Shown piece by piece: positions 54,723-64,000 of a DNA stretch of 64,000 nt. The notes under the pieces were generated by a model, which had not been told where the DNA came from, searched no databases, and saw only the letters and a program-made list of their open reading frames with translations. Position 1 is the first letter of the stretch; each line of letters opens with the position of its first letter. This stretch comes from Clostridium aestuarii (GTDB taxonomy: Bacteria > Bacillota > Clostridia > Clostridiales > Clostridiaceae): NCBI RefSeq assembly GCF_026735135.1, contig NZ_JAPQER010000001.1, positions 751,500 through 815,499 of the forward strand, in the 5' to 3' direction. A program made the translations under genes and the position numbers.

Positions 54723-55772
54723 TTTAGCCAATTTTATTTCTGTCCATGCTTCATCATATTTTCTTAAATTATCACCTAAGTCAACAAACACTTCACATTT
54801 TTTTAATACTTCATCGTCTGGATATGCTGATTTATTGTTTCTAATATCCTCATCTAACATTTTATAAGTTTCTGTATTTGGTGTTGAGTATCCTATATAT
54901 TCAACATTTTTCTTTGAAATATCTGGTCTTGTTAAAAAGTCTATAAATAATTCAGCTTCTTTTTTATGTTTACTTCCTTTTGGTATTACTATATTGTCAA
55001 ACCATATATTACTTCCTTCTTTAGGAACAACATATTTAAGATCTGGATTTTCACTCATCAATACCATTGCATCTCCAGTCCAAACGACTGCCATTGCTGC
55101 TTCTTCTTGCAACATCATGTCTTTAACTTGATCAACTACATAAGCTCGTACAAGAGGTTTTTGCTTTATTAATTCCTGTTTAGCTTTTTCTATTTCATCT
55201 GAATTAATGCTATTCATAGAATATCCTAGACGTTTTAGTGAAATTGATATTGTATCTCTTAAGCTGTTAAACATTAATATTTCACCTTCATACTTTTTAT
55301 CCCAAAGTATATCCCAGCTATCTACATTTTCTTTTACTGTTTTGCTATTATATATTATTCCAAATGTTCCCCACATATATGGTACAGAATACTCATTTTT
55401 AGGATCAAATGATAAATTTTTAAATTTATTATCTATATATTTATAGTTTGCAATATTATTGAAATCAATTTTTTCAAGCATATCTTCCTTTAACATTTTT
55501 TCAATCATATAGTCTGATGGTATACAAATATCATAAGCTGTTCCACCACTCTTAAGTTTTGTGTACATATTTTCATTGGTATCATAATTTTCATAGTTAA
55601 CTTTTATTCCATATTCTTTTTCAAAATCTTCTAGTATAGAAGTATCCATGTACTCTCCCCAGTTATACACATTAAGAACCACTTTGTCTTCTTTTTGTCC
55701 ACACCCAACAGCAATTGTTGTTAAAACTGTTAACATCATAAGTATTGCTAATAATTTTTTAAAATTTTTCAT
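54720..55772 (-). CDS. potD: Spermidine/putrescine-binding lipoprotein
   Basis: Substrate-binding protein of the polyamine ABC importer, 350 residues. The signal peptide ends in a lipobox TIAVGC, so it is lipid-anchored at Cys about residue 24. Family sequence includes VLNVYNWGEYMDTSILEDFE at the mature N-terminus, YDICIPSDYMIEKML and VPYMWGTFGIIYN. I start at MKNFKKLLAIL; the GGGAG site is 13 bases upstream and this start overlaps the end of potC by 14 bases. Last gene of potABCD. The Trp, Glu and Asp residues expected to hold polyamine are present, but ligand choice is not resolved. Confidence 0.93.
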   Translation of the reverse strand: MKNFKKLLAILMMLTVLTTIAVGCGQKEDKVVLNVYNWGEYMDTSILEDFEKEYGIKVNYENYDTNENMYTKLKSGGTAYDICIPSDYMIEKMLKEDMLEKIDFNNIANYKYIDNKFKNLSFDPKNEYSVPYMWGTFGIIYNSKTVKENVDSWDILWDKKYEGEILMFNSLRDTISISLKRLGYSMNSINSDEIEKAKQELIKQKPLVRAYVVDQVKDMMLQEEAAMAVVWTGDAMVLMSENPDLKYVVPKEGSNIWFDNIVIPKGSKHKKEAELFIDFLTRPDISKKNVEYIGYSTPNTETYKMLDEDIRNNKSAYPDDEVLKKCEVFVDLGDNLRKYDEAWTEIKLAK

Positions 55773-56550
55773 TTTTAATATCACGCTCCCTTTTATCTCT
55801 TATATTTATAATAATAAGTAAAATCAATACTACTAAAAACATCAAAGTAGATAATGCATTTATCTTAGGATTTATTCCCCTTCTTGCCATAGAATAAATT
55901 GTTATAGACAAATTGCTTACCCCTGAGCCTGTTGTAAAAAAACTTATTACAAAATCATCTATAGACAATGTAAATGCTATAAGAAATCCAGAAATAATTC
56001 CTTGTTTTATCTGAGGTAAAATAACTTTTCTAAGAGTATATGTTGGAGTTGCTCCTAAGTCCATTGCCGCTTCTGTTATATTTTTAGGCATTTGCTTCAA
56101 CTTAGGTAATACCGACAAAATAACATAAGGTATATTAAAAGTTATATGTGCAAGCAACATTGTTATAAATCCTAATTGGAATTTTATAAAAATGAATAAA
56201 CTCATTAATGCAACCCCTGTAACTATGTCAGGATTTAATATAGGTAAATAATTTATATTTAAAATTGCTTTCTTGCTAAAACCTTTCATTTTGTAAATCC
56301 CAATTGCAGATATAGTTCCTATGACAGTAGCAACTATAGATGATAATGCTGCTACAGCAAGTGTATAATATAATGCTCTTAATATTTGTCTATCTTTAAG
56401 CAGTTCTCCATACCACTTAAAAGTAAACCCATCCCAGTGTGCTCTTGATTTCGAATTATTAAATGAAAAGATGATTAAAACTACAATAGGAGCATATAAG
56501 AATGCGTATACTAAAAAGGTATATACTTTCTTAATAATTTTTCCTACCAT
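55759..56550 (-). CDS. potC: Spermidine/putrescine ABC transporter permease
   Basis: Second membrane subunit of the polyamine importer, 263 residues with six membrane segments. The EAA loop that contacts the ATPase reads EAAMDLGATPTYTLRKVILP near residue 165. The N-terminus is MVGKIIKKVYTFLVYAF. It overlaps the end of potB by seven bases and the start of potD, as expected for a tightly coupled operon. The ribosome site AAGTGGTGG lies inside potB. Confidence 0.93.
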   Translation of the reverse strand: MVGKIIKKVYTFLVYAFLYAPIVVLIIFSFNNSKSRAHWDGFTFKWYGELLKDRQILRALYYTLAVAALSSIVATVIGTISAIGIYKMKGFSKKAILNINYLPILNPDIVTGVALMSLFIFIKFQLGFITMLLAHITFNIPYVILSVLPKLKQMPKNITEAAMDLGATPTYTLRKVILPQIKQGIISGFLIAFTLSIDDFVISFFTTGSGVSNLSITIYSMARRGINPKINALSTLMFLVVLILLIIINIRDKRERDIKNEKF

Positions 56551-57362
56551 AAATGACCACCACTTTCTTCTTTGTCGTATTTAGACATTGCAGCCATTGA
56601 TATCAATATTAAAATCATCATTATTATTGATACAGCAGAACCAAAATGCCAATCGTTCATGAGAGTAAATTGATCCTCTACCAAATTTCCTATAAGCATA
56701 TACTGGCCCCCACCTAAAAGTCTTGGAATTACAAATGTACTTACTGCAGGCATGAATACCATTGTTATTCCAGACATAACTCCTGGTATACTTAATGGCA
56801 GTATAATTTTTATAAAAACAATAATTTTATTAGCTCCTAAATCCTTTGCTGCTTCAATAAGCTTTTTGTCCATTTTACTTAATACTGTATAAATTGGTAG
56901 CACCATAAATGGTAGAAAATTATAAACCATTCCCAAAATAACTGCTCCATCATTATATAACAAATTAAAAGTGGGAAGTCCCAGTGCCTTTAAAGCTACA
57001 TTTATAAACCCATTTCTTCCTAATATAGACATCCACGCATAGGTTCTAAGTAAAAAATTCATCCACATTGGTAAAACAAACAGTAACACCATAGTACTTC
57101 TCTTTTTAAGCTCTATATTAGCCAAAATCATAGCCATTGGATAACCTAAAATCAAACTAGCAATTGTTGCTATTAAAGCAAGTAATATAGAATGAATAAA
57201 CACATCACCATACATGGGTTTCATAAGTCTCTTAAAATTATCTAGGGTAAACACTAATCCATCTTGGTATTTAGTTAAGCTGAATACTACAACTAAAACC
57301 AATGGAACTATTATGAATATAATGCTCCATATTATATAAGGATACGCCGCATACTTCTTCAT
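56544..57362 (-). CDS. potB: Spermidine/putrescine ABC transporter permease
   Basis: First membrane subunit of the polyamine importer, 272 residues with six membrane segments. The EAA loop is EAAKDLGANKIIVFIKIILP near residue 168, and the preceding VLPMWMNFLLRTYAWMSILG is typical of PotB. It starts two bases after the potA stop, so translation is coupled. The C-terminal end overlaps potC. Confidence 0.93.
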   Translation of the reverse strand: MKKYAAYPYIIWSIIFIIVPLVLVVVFSLTKYQDGLVFTLDNFKRLMKPMYGDVFIHSILLALIATIASLILGYPMAMILANIELKKRSTMVLLFVLPMWMNFLLRTYAWMSILGRNGFINVALKALGLPTFNLLYNDGAVILGMVYNFLPFMVLPIYTVLSKMDKKLIEAAKDLGANKIIVFIKIILPLSIPGVMSGITMVFMPAVSTFVIPRLLGGGQYMLIGNLVEDQFTLMNDWHFGSAVSIIMMILILISMAAMSKYDKEESGGHLW

Positions 57363-57364
57363 AA

Positions 57365-58408
57365 TTACACAGTTACCTTTTTCATTATATGAATATCTTC
57401 TGGCATAATATTCATTCCTATTATGTTTCCTATTTCTGCACTTAAAGTATTATGCAGTATCCACCTTCTATTATTTTCTCTTACCACCATTTCATAATGA
57501 ACACCCTTAAATATTTGAGACTCAACTACCCCTTTTAACATTCCATCTTGTGCACTTACCATTTTTATATCTTCCGGTCTAACAACAACTTCAATTTTTT
57601 CATTTGTTTTAAAACCTTTATCTACACATTCAAACTTTGTATCTGAAAACTCTACTAAAAAATCCTTATGCATTATTCCATCAACTATATTACTCTCTCC
57701 TATAAATTTAGCTACAAAAGCATTTTTAGGTTCATTATATATATCTTGTGGAGTTCCAATTTGCTGTATTTCTCCCTTGTCCATAACAACAATAGTATCT
57801 GACATAGTTAGCGCTTCCTCTTGATCATGAGTAACATATATAAAAGTAATCCCTAATTTTTGCTGCATATTTTTTAATTCAATCTGCATTTCTTTTCTTA
57901 ATTTTAAATCCAATGCCCCTAGAGGTTCATCAAGCAATAAAACTCTTGGTTCATTTACAAGAGCTCTTGCTATAGCAATTCTTTGCTGCTGCCCACCACT
58001 TAAAGAATCTATACTTCTTTTTTCATATCCTTCTAAGTCAACAAGCTTTAGCATTCTTTGTACTCTAGATTTTATTTCATCTTTAGGAATCTTTTTTATT
58101 TTCAATCCAAAAGCAATATTCTCATATATATTCATATGAGGAAATAATGCATACTTTTGAAATACAGTATTAATTTGTCTCTTATATGCTGGAACATCAT
58201 TAGTAACCTTGCCTTCAAAAAAAACTTTTCCTTTAGTAGGTTCTTCAAACCCACCTAAAATTCTTAAAGTAGTGGTTTTCCCACACCCACTAGGTCCAAG
58301 TAAAGTTAAGAACTCATTTTTTCTAATGTTAAGATTAATATTCTTTAAAACTTGTATTTCCTGGTATTCTTTAAATATACCTTCTAATTTAATTATATTT
58401 TCCCCCAC
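57365..58408 (-). CDS. potA: Spermidine/putrescine ABC transporter ATPase
   Basis: Nucleotide-binding subunit of the importer, 347 residues. Walker A is [19 protein letters not shown], signature [15 protein letters not shown], Walker [17 protein letters not shown] and switch [15 protein letters not shown]-terminal TOBE-type domain (about 245-347) is present. I start at a GTG ([11 protein letters not shown]) five bases after GAGGTGA, because a longer frame would run into the regulator gene. It follows the XRE-cupin regulator by 23 bases and begins the transport genes proper. Confidence 0.95.
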   Translation of the reverse strand: MGENIIKLEGIFKEYQEIQVLKNINLNIRKNEFLTLLGPSGCGKTTTLRILGGFEEPTKGKVFFEGKVTNDVPAYKRQINTVFQKYALFPHMNIYENIAFGLKIKKIPKDEIKSRVQRMLKLVDLEGYEKRSIDSLSGGQQQRIAIARALVNEPRVLLLDEPLGALDLKLRKEMQIELKNMQQKLGITFIYVTHDQEEALTMSDTIVVMDKGEIQQIGTPQDIYNEPKNAFVAKFIGESNIVDGIMHKDFLVEFSDTKFECVDKGFKTNEKIEVVVRPEDIKMVSAQDGMLKGVVESQIFKGVHYEMVVRENNRRWILHNTLSAEIGNIIGMNIMPEDIHIMKKVTV

Positions 58409-58431
58409 TATCCTCACCTCACAAAAAATAA

Positions 58432-58971
58432 TTAAAAATTGGGTGGTGTACTTACCCATAATACTTTTGCAACACTTTTGCTAGCATTTGAAATATAATG
58501 ATTGGATTTTGCTTTGTAATAAAAGCTTTCGCCTTTTTTTGCCTTATATTTTTTATTTCCCAAATGTACACATATACTGCCTAATAAAACATATCCAAAC
58601 TCTTCACCTTCATGTGGTTCATCTTCTTTATATTTACCCTCTGGTTGTAAAGTCACCAAAATAGGCTCCATCATATTTTTTTGAGCATTAGTTACAACCC
58701 ATTCAAGCTTATATTTAAGCTCCTCATCCTCTGTTTCAAAAATATCTTCCTTTGAAAACACTATTTTTTCTTCTTCTCCATCATTGAAAAAATCTTTCAA
58801 ATTTGTACCCAAGCATTCTAAAATATCTACTAACGTTGCTATAGATGGTGATGTAAGATCTCTTTCAATTTGTGAAATAAATCCCTTAGATAATTCACAT
58901 CTATTAGCCAATTCTATCTGAGTTAAGCTTTTTTCTATTCTTAATCGCTTAATTTTTTCACCAATATTCAT
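58432..58971 (-). CDS. XRE-cupin transcriptional regulator (PuuR-like)
   Basis: A 179-residue regulator with an N-terminal helix-turn-helix of XRE type (residues 6-60, [19 protein letters not shown]) and a C-terminal cupin domain (about 105-175, with [20 protein letters not shown] and [17 protein letters not shown]). This architecture is that of PuuR-type regulators that sense polyamines or related amines. It is the first gene of the potABCD operon, so local control of polyamine uptake is likely. AGAGAGG precedes the ATG. The effector is inferred from context only. Confidence 0.9.
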   Translation of the reverse strand: MNIGEKIKRLRIEKSLTQIELANRCELSKGFISQIERDLTSPSIATLVDILECLGTNLKDFFNDGEEEKIVFSKEDIFETEDEELKYKLEWVVTNAQKNMMEPILVTLQPEGKYKEDEPHEGEEFGYVLLGSICVHLGNKKYKAKKGESFYYKAKSNHYISNASKSVAKVLWVSTPPNF

Positions 58972-59202
58972 AATTTAACCTCTCTTATTAACCCTTATAC
59001 TAAACCTCATGTTTATAATTACTAAACTTTCTCCGAAATTATTATACTAATATTATTTTTAAAAATCAACATTTTTTTCTTAATTTTTCTTATTATTTTG
59101 GTTTTTTTTAGCAAATAAAACATTTGAATTGTAAAACAAAAAAAATATTGTAAAAAAATTTAAAAACAAACATTATATCCCACATTTTTTTTATATAATA
59201 AA
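58972..59202. other. AT-rich gene-free gap upstream of the pot operon
   Basis: It should contain the promoter and the autoregulatory site of the XRE-cupin regulator. I see no clear operator palindrome. The hndD terminator occupies the left end. Confidence 0.4.
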
Positions 59203-59244
59203 AAAGAACTAACATAATTTTAAAAATAAATTATGTTAGTTCTT
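59203..59244 (-). terminator. Terminator of the hydrogenase operon
   Basis: AAAGAACTAACATAATTT pairs exactly with AAATTATGTTAGTTCTTT around a 6-base loop, followed by T on the minus strand, 24 bases after the last stop. Confidence 0.88.
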
Positions 59245-59268
59245 TCTTATTATATTTATATACCTATA

Positions 59269-61005
59269 TTAAAACATATCTCTTTTAATGTAATGTGTAT
59301 GAAGCAATTCATGCGCTTTGTGACTGTTAGGCTTTCCTAAGAACTCTTCGTATAGCTTCATTACGGATTTATTTTTATGTGATTTTCTTATTTTCAATGA
59401 TTTATCCTCATCATAAATAGCTTTTGCTCTTTCTTTTCTTACATCTATTTTTTCTATTGTTTTAGCATCTACAATAGGCTGTCCACCTCCCGTTACACAT
59501 CCACCGGGGCATGCCATAATTTCAATAAAGTCATATTGCTTTTCACCATTTCTTATTGCTTCCAATATCTTTCTTGCATTACCAAGACCATGTATTACTA
59601 CTGCATTTACAGTTCTTCCATCTGGAAGAATAACAGCTGTTTCTTTAATTCCTTCTATTCCTCGAACAATATTAAAATCTACTATTTCAAGTTCTTTACC
59701 TGCTGTAATTTCAAATATAGTTCTAAGTGCTGCTTCAGCAACTCCCCCTGTTGCACCAAAAATCACAGCAGCTCCTGTAGATTCTCCAAAAGGATTATCA
59801 AACTCTTCATCTTTAAGATTTATAAAATCAATCGCTGCTTCTTTTATCATTTGAGCAAACTCTCTAGTTGAAAGTACATAATCTACATCTTGTATTCCAT
59901 TATTTGATAATTCTTCTCTTTGCCCTTCATATTTTTTACCTACACAAGGCATAATTGAAACAACCACTATTTTAGATGGATCAATTCCATTCTTCTCTGC
60001 AAAATAACTTTTAATTAAAGCTCCTTCCATTTCCTGTGGTGATTTACATGTTGATAAATTCTCTATCATATCAGGAAAGTTATGCTCAACAAATTTTATC
60101 CATCCTGGACAGCAAGATGTCATAAGCGGTAGTTTGCCACCTTTTTCTATCCTACCTAATAGTTCTGTTCCTTCTTCCATTATTGTAACATCCGCAGCAA
60201 AATCAGTATCAAACACCTTATCAAATCCGAGCTTTCTTAATGCTGCAACCATTCTACCTGTAACTCTAGAACCCATATCAAATCCAAATTCTTCTCCTAT
60301 CGCAACTCTTACAGCTGGTGCTGTTTGAACAACTACAATTTTATCTGGATCATCTATAGTCTCCCATACCTGCTCTATATTTCCTTTTTCTTTTAATGCT
60401 CCTACAGGACATGCCATTATACATTGTCCACAGTTTATACAGTTTGTTTCCGATAGTTCCCTATCATACGCTGGGGCTATTTTTGTATCAAATCCCCTGC
60501 CAGCAAAATTAATTGCCCCAACAGTCTGTACATTTTTACATACACTTATGCATCTTCCACATAAAATACATTTTTCCGAATCTCTTACAATAGATTTTGA
60601 AGATATATCCATTGGACATTCTGTTACTTCACCTTCATATTCTAACTCTCTTATATTTAATTCTTTAGCAGCCTTTTGAAGCTCACAGTTTTCACTTCTT
60701 TCACAAGTTGTACATTCTCTTTTATGATTTGATAAAAGTAATTCTACAACTGACTTTCTTGCTTCTCTTACTTTCCTGTTGTTAGTTTTTATAGCCATTC
60801 CTTCTTCTGCAATCAAAGTACAAGATGTTAGAAGTTTAGAACCTACTTCTACTAAACAGATTCTACAGCTTGAAACTTCATTAATATCCTTCAAGAAACA
60901 TAACGTAGGTATTTCAACTCCAATAGATCTTGCTGCTTCCAACACTGTTGTTCCTTTTTGGATCTGTACTTTGATGTCATCTATCGTTATATTAATTGTT
61001 TCCAT
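59269..61005 (-). CDS. hndD: [FeFe] hydrogenase catalytic subunit (HydA/HndD)
   Basis: Makes or oxidises H2 in the cytoplasm. The 578-residue protein has an N-terminal [2Fe-2S] domain (CFLKDINEVSSCRICLVEV), a His-Cys3 cluster (HKRECTTCERSENC), two [4Fe-4S] clusters (CILCGRCISVC and CINCGQCIMACPVG) and the H-cluster motifs TSCCPGWIKF, MPCVGKKYEG and MACPGGCVTGGGQP. This is the group A modular type. I start at METINITIDD, seven bases after GAGAGG; the GTG three codons earlier is unlikely. Last gene of a four-gene operon, with the NuoE, HndB and NuoF-like subunits upstream. Confidence 0.95.
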   Translation of the reverse strand: METINITIDDIKVQIQKGTTVLEAARSIGVEIPTLCFLKDINEVSSCRICLVEVGSKLLTSCTLIAEEGMAIKTNNRKVREARKSVVELLLSNHKRECTTCERSENCELQKAAKELNIRELEYEGEVTECPMDISSKSIVRDSEKCILCGRCISVCKNVQTVGAINFAGRGFDTKIAPAYDRELSETNCINCGQCIMACPVGALKEKGNIEQVWETIDDPDKIVVVQTAPAVRVAIGEEFGFDMGSRVTGRMVAALRKLGFDKVFDTDFAADVTIMEEGTELLGRIEKGGKLPLMTSCCPGWIKFVEHNFPDMIENLSTCKSPQEMEGALIKSYFAEKNGIDPSKIVVVSIMPCVGKKYEGQREELSNNGIQDVDYVLSTREFAQMIKEAAIDFINLKDEEFDNPFGESTGAAVIFGATGGVAEAALRTIFEITAGKELEIVDFNIVRGIEGIKETAVILPDGRTVNAVVIHGLGNARKILEAIRNGEKQYDFIEIMACPGGCVTGGGQPIVDAKTIEKIDVRKERAKAIYDEDKSLKIRKSHKNKSVMKLYEEFLGKPNSHKAHELLHTHYIKRDMF

Positions 61006-61027
61006 TTTTTTCACCTCTCACAACAAA

Positions 61028-62821
61028 TTATTGTTTAACTATAGCGTCAAACGGACATACTTCCATACAGAATCCACACTTAATACATTTATTAGAATGA
61101 ACCACATGAATTTCTCCAACTTTTCCACTTATTGCACCAACATTACAATTTCTTACACACATACCACATTTCTTACACTTATCTTCTAAAATCTTATATT
61201 CAACAAGCTCATTACATATTTTTGCTGGACATTTTTTATCTACAATATGAGCAATATATTCATCTTCAAAATATCTTATTGTTGATAATATAGGGTTAGG
61301 TGCTGTTTGTCCAAGTCCACATAATGCAGCAACTTTCACTTGTTTAGATAGTTTTTTTAATTTTCTAAATTCTTTCATTTCAGCTTGTCCTTGAGTTATT
61401 TTTTCAAGTAATTCAAGCAATCTTTTAGTTCCAATTCTACAGGGTGTACATTTTCCACAAGATTCATCTTTGGTAAAATCCAGAAAAAACCTTGCTACAT
61501 CAACCATACAATTATCTTCATCCATTACTATCATTCCACCTGACCCCATCATTGAACCAAGTTCAATTAAAGTATCATATTCTATAGGAGTATCTATATG
61601 CTGTAGTGGTATGCATCCACCTGATGGACCTCCCGTTTGAACTGCTTTGAATTTCTTGCCATTTGGAATTCCTCCACCTATGCTAAATATAACTTCTTTT
61701 AAAGTTGTTCCCATAGGTACTTCTACAAGCCCAGCATTCTTTATCTTACCACCTAGTGCAAACACTTTAGTTCCTGGACTTTTTTCTGTACCAATTTTTC
61801 TAAACCATTTATCCCCTTTTAGTATTATAGGATTTATATTGGCAAGAGTCTCAACATTATTTATTACTGTAGGCTTACCCCAAAGTCCACTTACTGCTGG
61901 GAATGGTGGCTTAGGCATTGGCATTCCTCTTTTACCTTCTATTGACTGCATTAATGCAGTTTCCTCTCCACATACAAAAGCTCCTGCTCCAAGCCTTATT
62001 TCAATATCAAATTTAAAATCTGTTCCTAAAATATTGTTCCCTAATAGCCCATATTCTTTTGCTTGAAATATTGCTGTTTCGAGTCTTTCTACTGCAAGTG
62101 GATATTCTGCTCTAACATATATAAAGCCTTTATTTGAACCTATAGCATATCCTTCTATAGCCATTGCTTCTAGTACAGAATGTGGATCTCCTTCTAAAAC
62201 AGAACGATCCATAAAAGCTCCTGGGTCTCCTTCATCAGCATTACAGATTACATATTTTTCATCTGATTTTTGTTTTGCAGCAAATCCCCATTTTATACCT
62301 GATGGGAACCCACCACCACCTCTTCCACGAAGTCCTGATTTCGTAACAACATCAATAACTTCTTCCGGTCTCATTTCAGTTAACACCTTTGCAAGCCCTC
62401 TGTATCCATCAAACGCTATATATTCGTCAATATTTTCTGGATCTATAATTCCACAATTTCTAAGCACAATTCTATTTTGTTTTTTAAATAACTCTATATC
62501 ATTTATAGCTCTAACTCTTCCATCACCAGGTTTCTGTTTATATAAAAGTCTTTCTAGTTTTTTATTCTTAATAAAATGCTCTTCCACAAGTTCCTTTATA
62601 TCATCGCTCTTAACTTTAGTATAGACAGTTCCTTCTGGATAAATAATAACAACAGGTCCCATCTCACAAAGTCCAAGACAGCTAGTTTTTAAAATTTCCA
62701 CTTCTCTCTCTAATTTATACTTTCTTATCTCCTGCTTAAAAATATTCATTATTTTTTTACAATCCAATGAATTAGACTCTTCTAAACAACTTATTAATAT
62801 TTGAGAATTGTAAGCTTCCAT
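61028..62821 (-). CDS. hndC: NADH-dependent hydrogenase, NuoF-like subunit (HndC/HydB)
   Basis: Flavin subunit that links NAD(H), ferredoxin and hydrogenase, and is the expected site of electron bifurcation. Order of domains in 597 residues: N-terminal thioredoxin-like [2Fe-2S] domain (Cys in LISCLEES, SLDCKK and TSCLGLCEM); FMN/NADH core (GRGGGGFPSGIKWGFA, ICNADEGDPGAFMDR and GAGAFVCGEETALMQSIEGK); SLBB domain; [4Fe-4S] site (ESCGKCTPCRIGTKRL); and a C-terminal two-cluster ferredoxin domain (CKKCGMCVRNC and CIKCGFCMEVCPFDA). GTGGGGGAG precedes the ATG. Confidence 0.95.
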   Translation of the reverse strand: MEAYNSQILISCLEESNSLDCKKIMNIFKQEIRKYKLEREVEILKTSCLGLCEMGPVVIIYPEGTVYTKVKSDDIKELVEEHFIKNKKLERLLYKQKPGDGRVRAINDIELFKKQNRIVLRNCGIIDPENIDEYIAFDGYRGLAKVLTEMRPEEVIDVVTKSGLRGRGGGGFPSGIKWGFAAKQKSDEKYVICNADEGDPGAFMDRSVLEGDPHSVLEAMAIEGYAIGSNKGFIYVRAEYPLAVERLETAIFQAKEYGLLGNNILGTDFKFDIEIRLGAGAFVCGEETALMQSIEGKRGMPMPKPPFPAVSGLWGKPTVINNVETLANINPIILKGDKWFRKIGTEKSPGTKVFALGGKIKNAGLVEVPMGTTLKEVIFSIGGGIPNGKKFKAVQTGGPSGGCIPLQHIDTPIEYDTLIELGSMMGSGGMIVMDEDNCMVDVARFFLDFTKDESCGKCTPCRIGTKRLLELLEKITQGQAEMKEFRKLKKLSKQVKVAALCGLGQTAPNPILSTIRYFEDEYIAHIVDKKCPAKICNELVEYKILEDKCKKCGMCVRNCNVGAISGKVGEIHVVHSNKCIKCGFCMEVCPFDAIVKQ

Positions 62822-62835
62822 TATTTCTCCCCCAC

Positions 62836-63243
62836 TCAGTCATCTATTATTGAAAAATCATTTATAATTTTATTGTTAATAATATGAATAGTATTTTCTT
62901 CAACTATGTTTCCGTTAGCTACATGTTCATTTATTATTTGTCTTGCTTTATATGGTGTGATTTTTACATATGTTACTTTTTCTTCTCCTGGTTTTATAAT
63001 TTCAATAATAGGTTCCAATTTACAAGCTCCAATACACCCTGTTTTAGTAACTACTATATTATCAAGTTCTAACTCTTCAATTGCATTATTTATAGCATCC
63101 AAAACTGGTTTTGCACCTGCAGCTATTCCACAAGTAGCCATTCCTACAACTATTCTAGTAGTTCTTCTATCTGTTCCCTGATTAACTCTTTCCAACGTTT
63201 TAAATTTTATTTCTTCAAGCTCCTGTATAGATATATTTCTCAT
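62836..63243 (-). CDS. hndB: HndB-like ferredoxin-fold subunit
   Basis: A 135-residue thioredoxin-like ferredoxin-fold protein of the NADP-reducing hydrogenase HndB group, with GMATCGIAAGAKPVLDAI and TKTGCIGACKLEPIIEI. Only three Cys are in the usual cluster region: the position before ATC is Gly where several HndB proteins have Cys. The [2Fe-2S] cluster may thus be altered or absent. GCAAGGAGATG precedes the ATG. It lies 15 bases before the hndA stop/start neighbours, so the operon is tightly packed. A separate HndB, besides the N-terminal domain of HndC, is the four-subunit arrangement. Confidence 0.88.
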   Translation of the reverse strand: MRNISIQELEEIKFKTLERVNQGTDRRTTRIVVGMATCGIAAGAKPVLDAINNAIEELELDNIVVTKTGCIGACKLEPIIEIIKPGEEKVTYVKITPYKARQIINEHVANGNIVEENTIHIINNKIINDFSIIDD

Positions 63244-63258
63244 AAAATCATCTCCTTG

Positions 63259-63753
63259 CTATTTATATTCTTCAAGTATTCTTATCACATCATTAGGATG
63301 TACTCCTCCGTAAACCTTATCATCAACGGTTACAACTGGAGCAAGCCCGCAGCTTCCAAGACATCTAGCTGCTTCTAATGTAAATTCACCATTCTTTGTT
63401 GTTTTTCCTACTTTTACATCAAGTACTGAAGATAATTTTTCAATAATAGCTTGAGCTCCTTTAACATAGCAAGCTGTTCCCATACAGACTTTTATTGTGT
63501 GCTTTCCTTTAGGCTCTAGTGCAAATTCTGAATAAAATGTTACAACTCCATATATTTCTGACATAGGAATTTTTAATCCCATGCACACTATTTTAAGTGC
63601 TTCTTCCGGAAGATATCCATATATCTTTTGAATGTCGTGTAATATAGGTATCAATGCTCCTTTTATATTTTTATGTTTTTCAATAATTTCTCTTGTCTTT
63701 TCTAATCTGTCATCATTTTTGCCGCATCCGCAACAGCATTTGTTTTCCTTCAA
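63259..63753 (-). CDS. hndA: NuoE-like hydrogenase subunit (HndA/HydC)
   Basis: A [2Fe-2S] thioredoxin-like subunit of 164 residues. The NuoE domain has helices ALIPILHDIQKIYGYLPEEA, then the four cluster Cys in KVCMGTACYVKGA and ARCLGSCGLAP. Unusually Cys-rich N-terminus: NKCCCGCGKNDD, four Cys in six residues, which might hold a metal. I start at TTG, eight bases after GGGAG; the GTG three codons earlier overlaps that site. First gene of hndABCD. No promoter was assigned in the 250 AT-rich bases upstream, which hold no other gene that I can see. Confidence 0.93.
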   Translation of the reverse strand: MKENKCCCGCGKNDDRLEKTREIIEKHKNIKGALIPILHDIQKIYGYLPEEALKIVCMGLKIPMSEIYGVVTFYSEFALEPKGKHTIKVCMGTACYVKGAQAIIEKLSSVLDVKVGKTTKNGEFTLEAARCLGSCGLAPVVTVDDKVYGGVHPNDVIRILEEYK

Positions 63754-64000
63754 ACTACTCACTCCCTATGCTATTATTTATTAATAACCCTTTCATAATT
63801 CAAAATTAAGATTAATTTATTATAATAAAATTGAAGCTACGTTAAGTTTTTTATTCATTTGTTAAAAAATTCTCACATTTTATGAATTTATTTTAGCATA
63901 TTCACATATGATATTCTAATTGAAATTAGTGGTTTTTTATAAATACTATTCCTTTAATTTTAAATCTTTGTAAATATTCTAAGCTTTAAAATGAATATTA

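Noticed and set aside
58408..58459. Longer N-terminus for potA
   Set aside because: It would overlap the regulator gene; a GTG with a good ribosome site starts the conserved part.

Overview
The window is AT-rich chromosomal DNA from a spore-forming anaerobe of the class Clostridia, most likely Clostridium in the narrow sense. The signs are strong GGAGG-type ribosome sites, frequent GTG/TTG starts, two H-type small acid-soluble spore protein genes, AddAB recombination nuclease, an electron-bifurcating [FeFe] hydrogenase, a T-box in front of asnS, and many short hairpin terminators. I cannot name the species from sequence alone. No rRNA, tRNA, CRISPR array, prophage or intact insertion sequence was seen. 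Most genes lie on the minus strand.

Layout. 0-1.3 kb: a SipW-type signal peptidase (cut by the window edge) behind a class D sortase, a surface-protein processing pair. 1.6-3.2 kb: a small zinc-ribbon protein and a YetF/DUF4363 membrane pair, separated by TTAATTG heptad repeats. 3.3-9.3 kb: gltBD glutamate synthase. 9.8-11.3 kb: a spore-type cluster (sspH and two small unknown genes) divergent from a LysM protein. 11.3-15.2 kb: glgA-glgP glycogen metabolism. 15.3-17.8 kb: a chemoreceptor without an external domain, and a YhaM-type nuclease. 17.9-25 kb: addBA. 25.3-31.2 kb: speD, a metallophosphoesterase, the amtB-glnB ammonium pair, and a tetracycline-resistance-type translational GTPase. 31.4-35.7 kb: an LCP cell-wall ligase with a long Asn/Asp/Glu-rich tail, a second sspH-like gene, and an ABC exporter.

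35.7-47.3 kb is the accessory part. It holds an ArsB/NhaD-type transporter, a decayed gene, two transposase-like remnants, a ridA remnant, an alanine/Na+ symporter, a DeoR-type regulator, a sugar epimerase-like enzyme with an MFS transporter, a YitT protein and a broken fibronectin-III protein. Three promoters here share a near-identical 22-bp GTGT-rich sequence, which suggests one DeoR-controlled regulon. This is the best candidate for an undescribed unit, although its substrate cannot be read from the sequence.

47.5-64 kb returns to core metabolism: T-box-asnS, a membrane dipeptidase, a ComFB-like protein, malic enzyme, phosphoglucomutase, a membrane protein, the potABCD polyamine operon behind an XRE-cupin regulator, and the hydrogenase operon hndABCD. 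Nitrogen assimilation (amtB, glnB, gltBD), polyamine supply (speD, potABCD) and carbon storage (glgAP, pgm) are therefore spread through one mostly co-oriented segment.

Start sites were moved inward wherever a clear ribosome site pointed to a later codon. Promoters and terminators were found by eye; none was computed.
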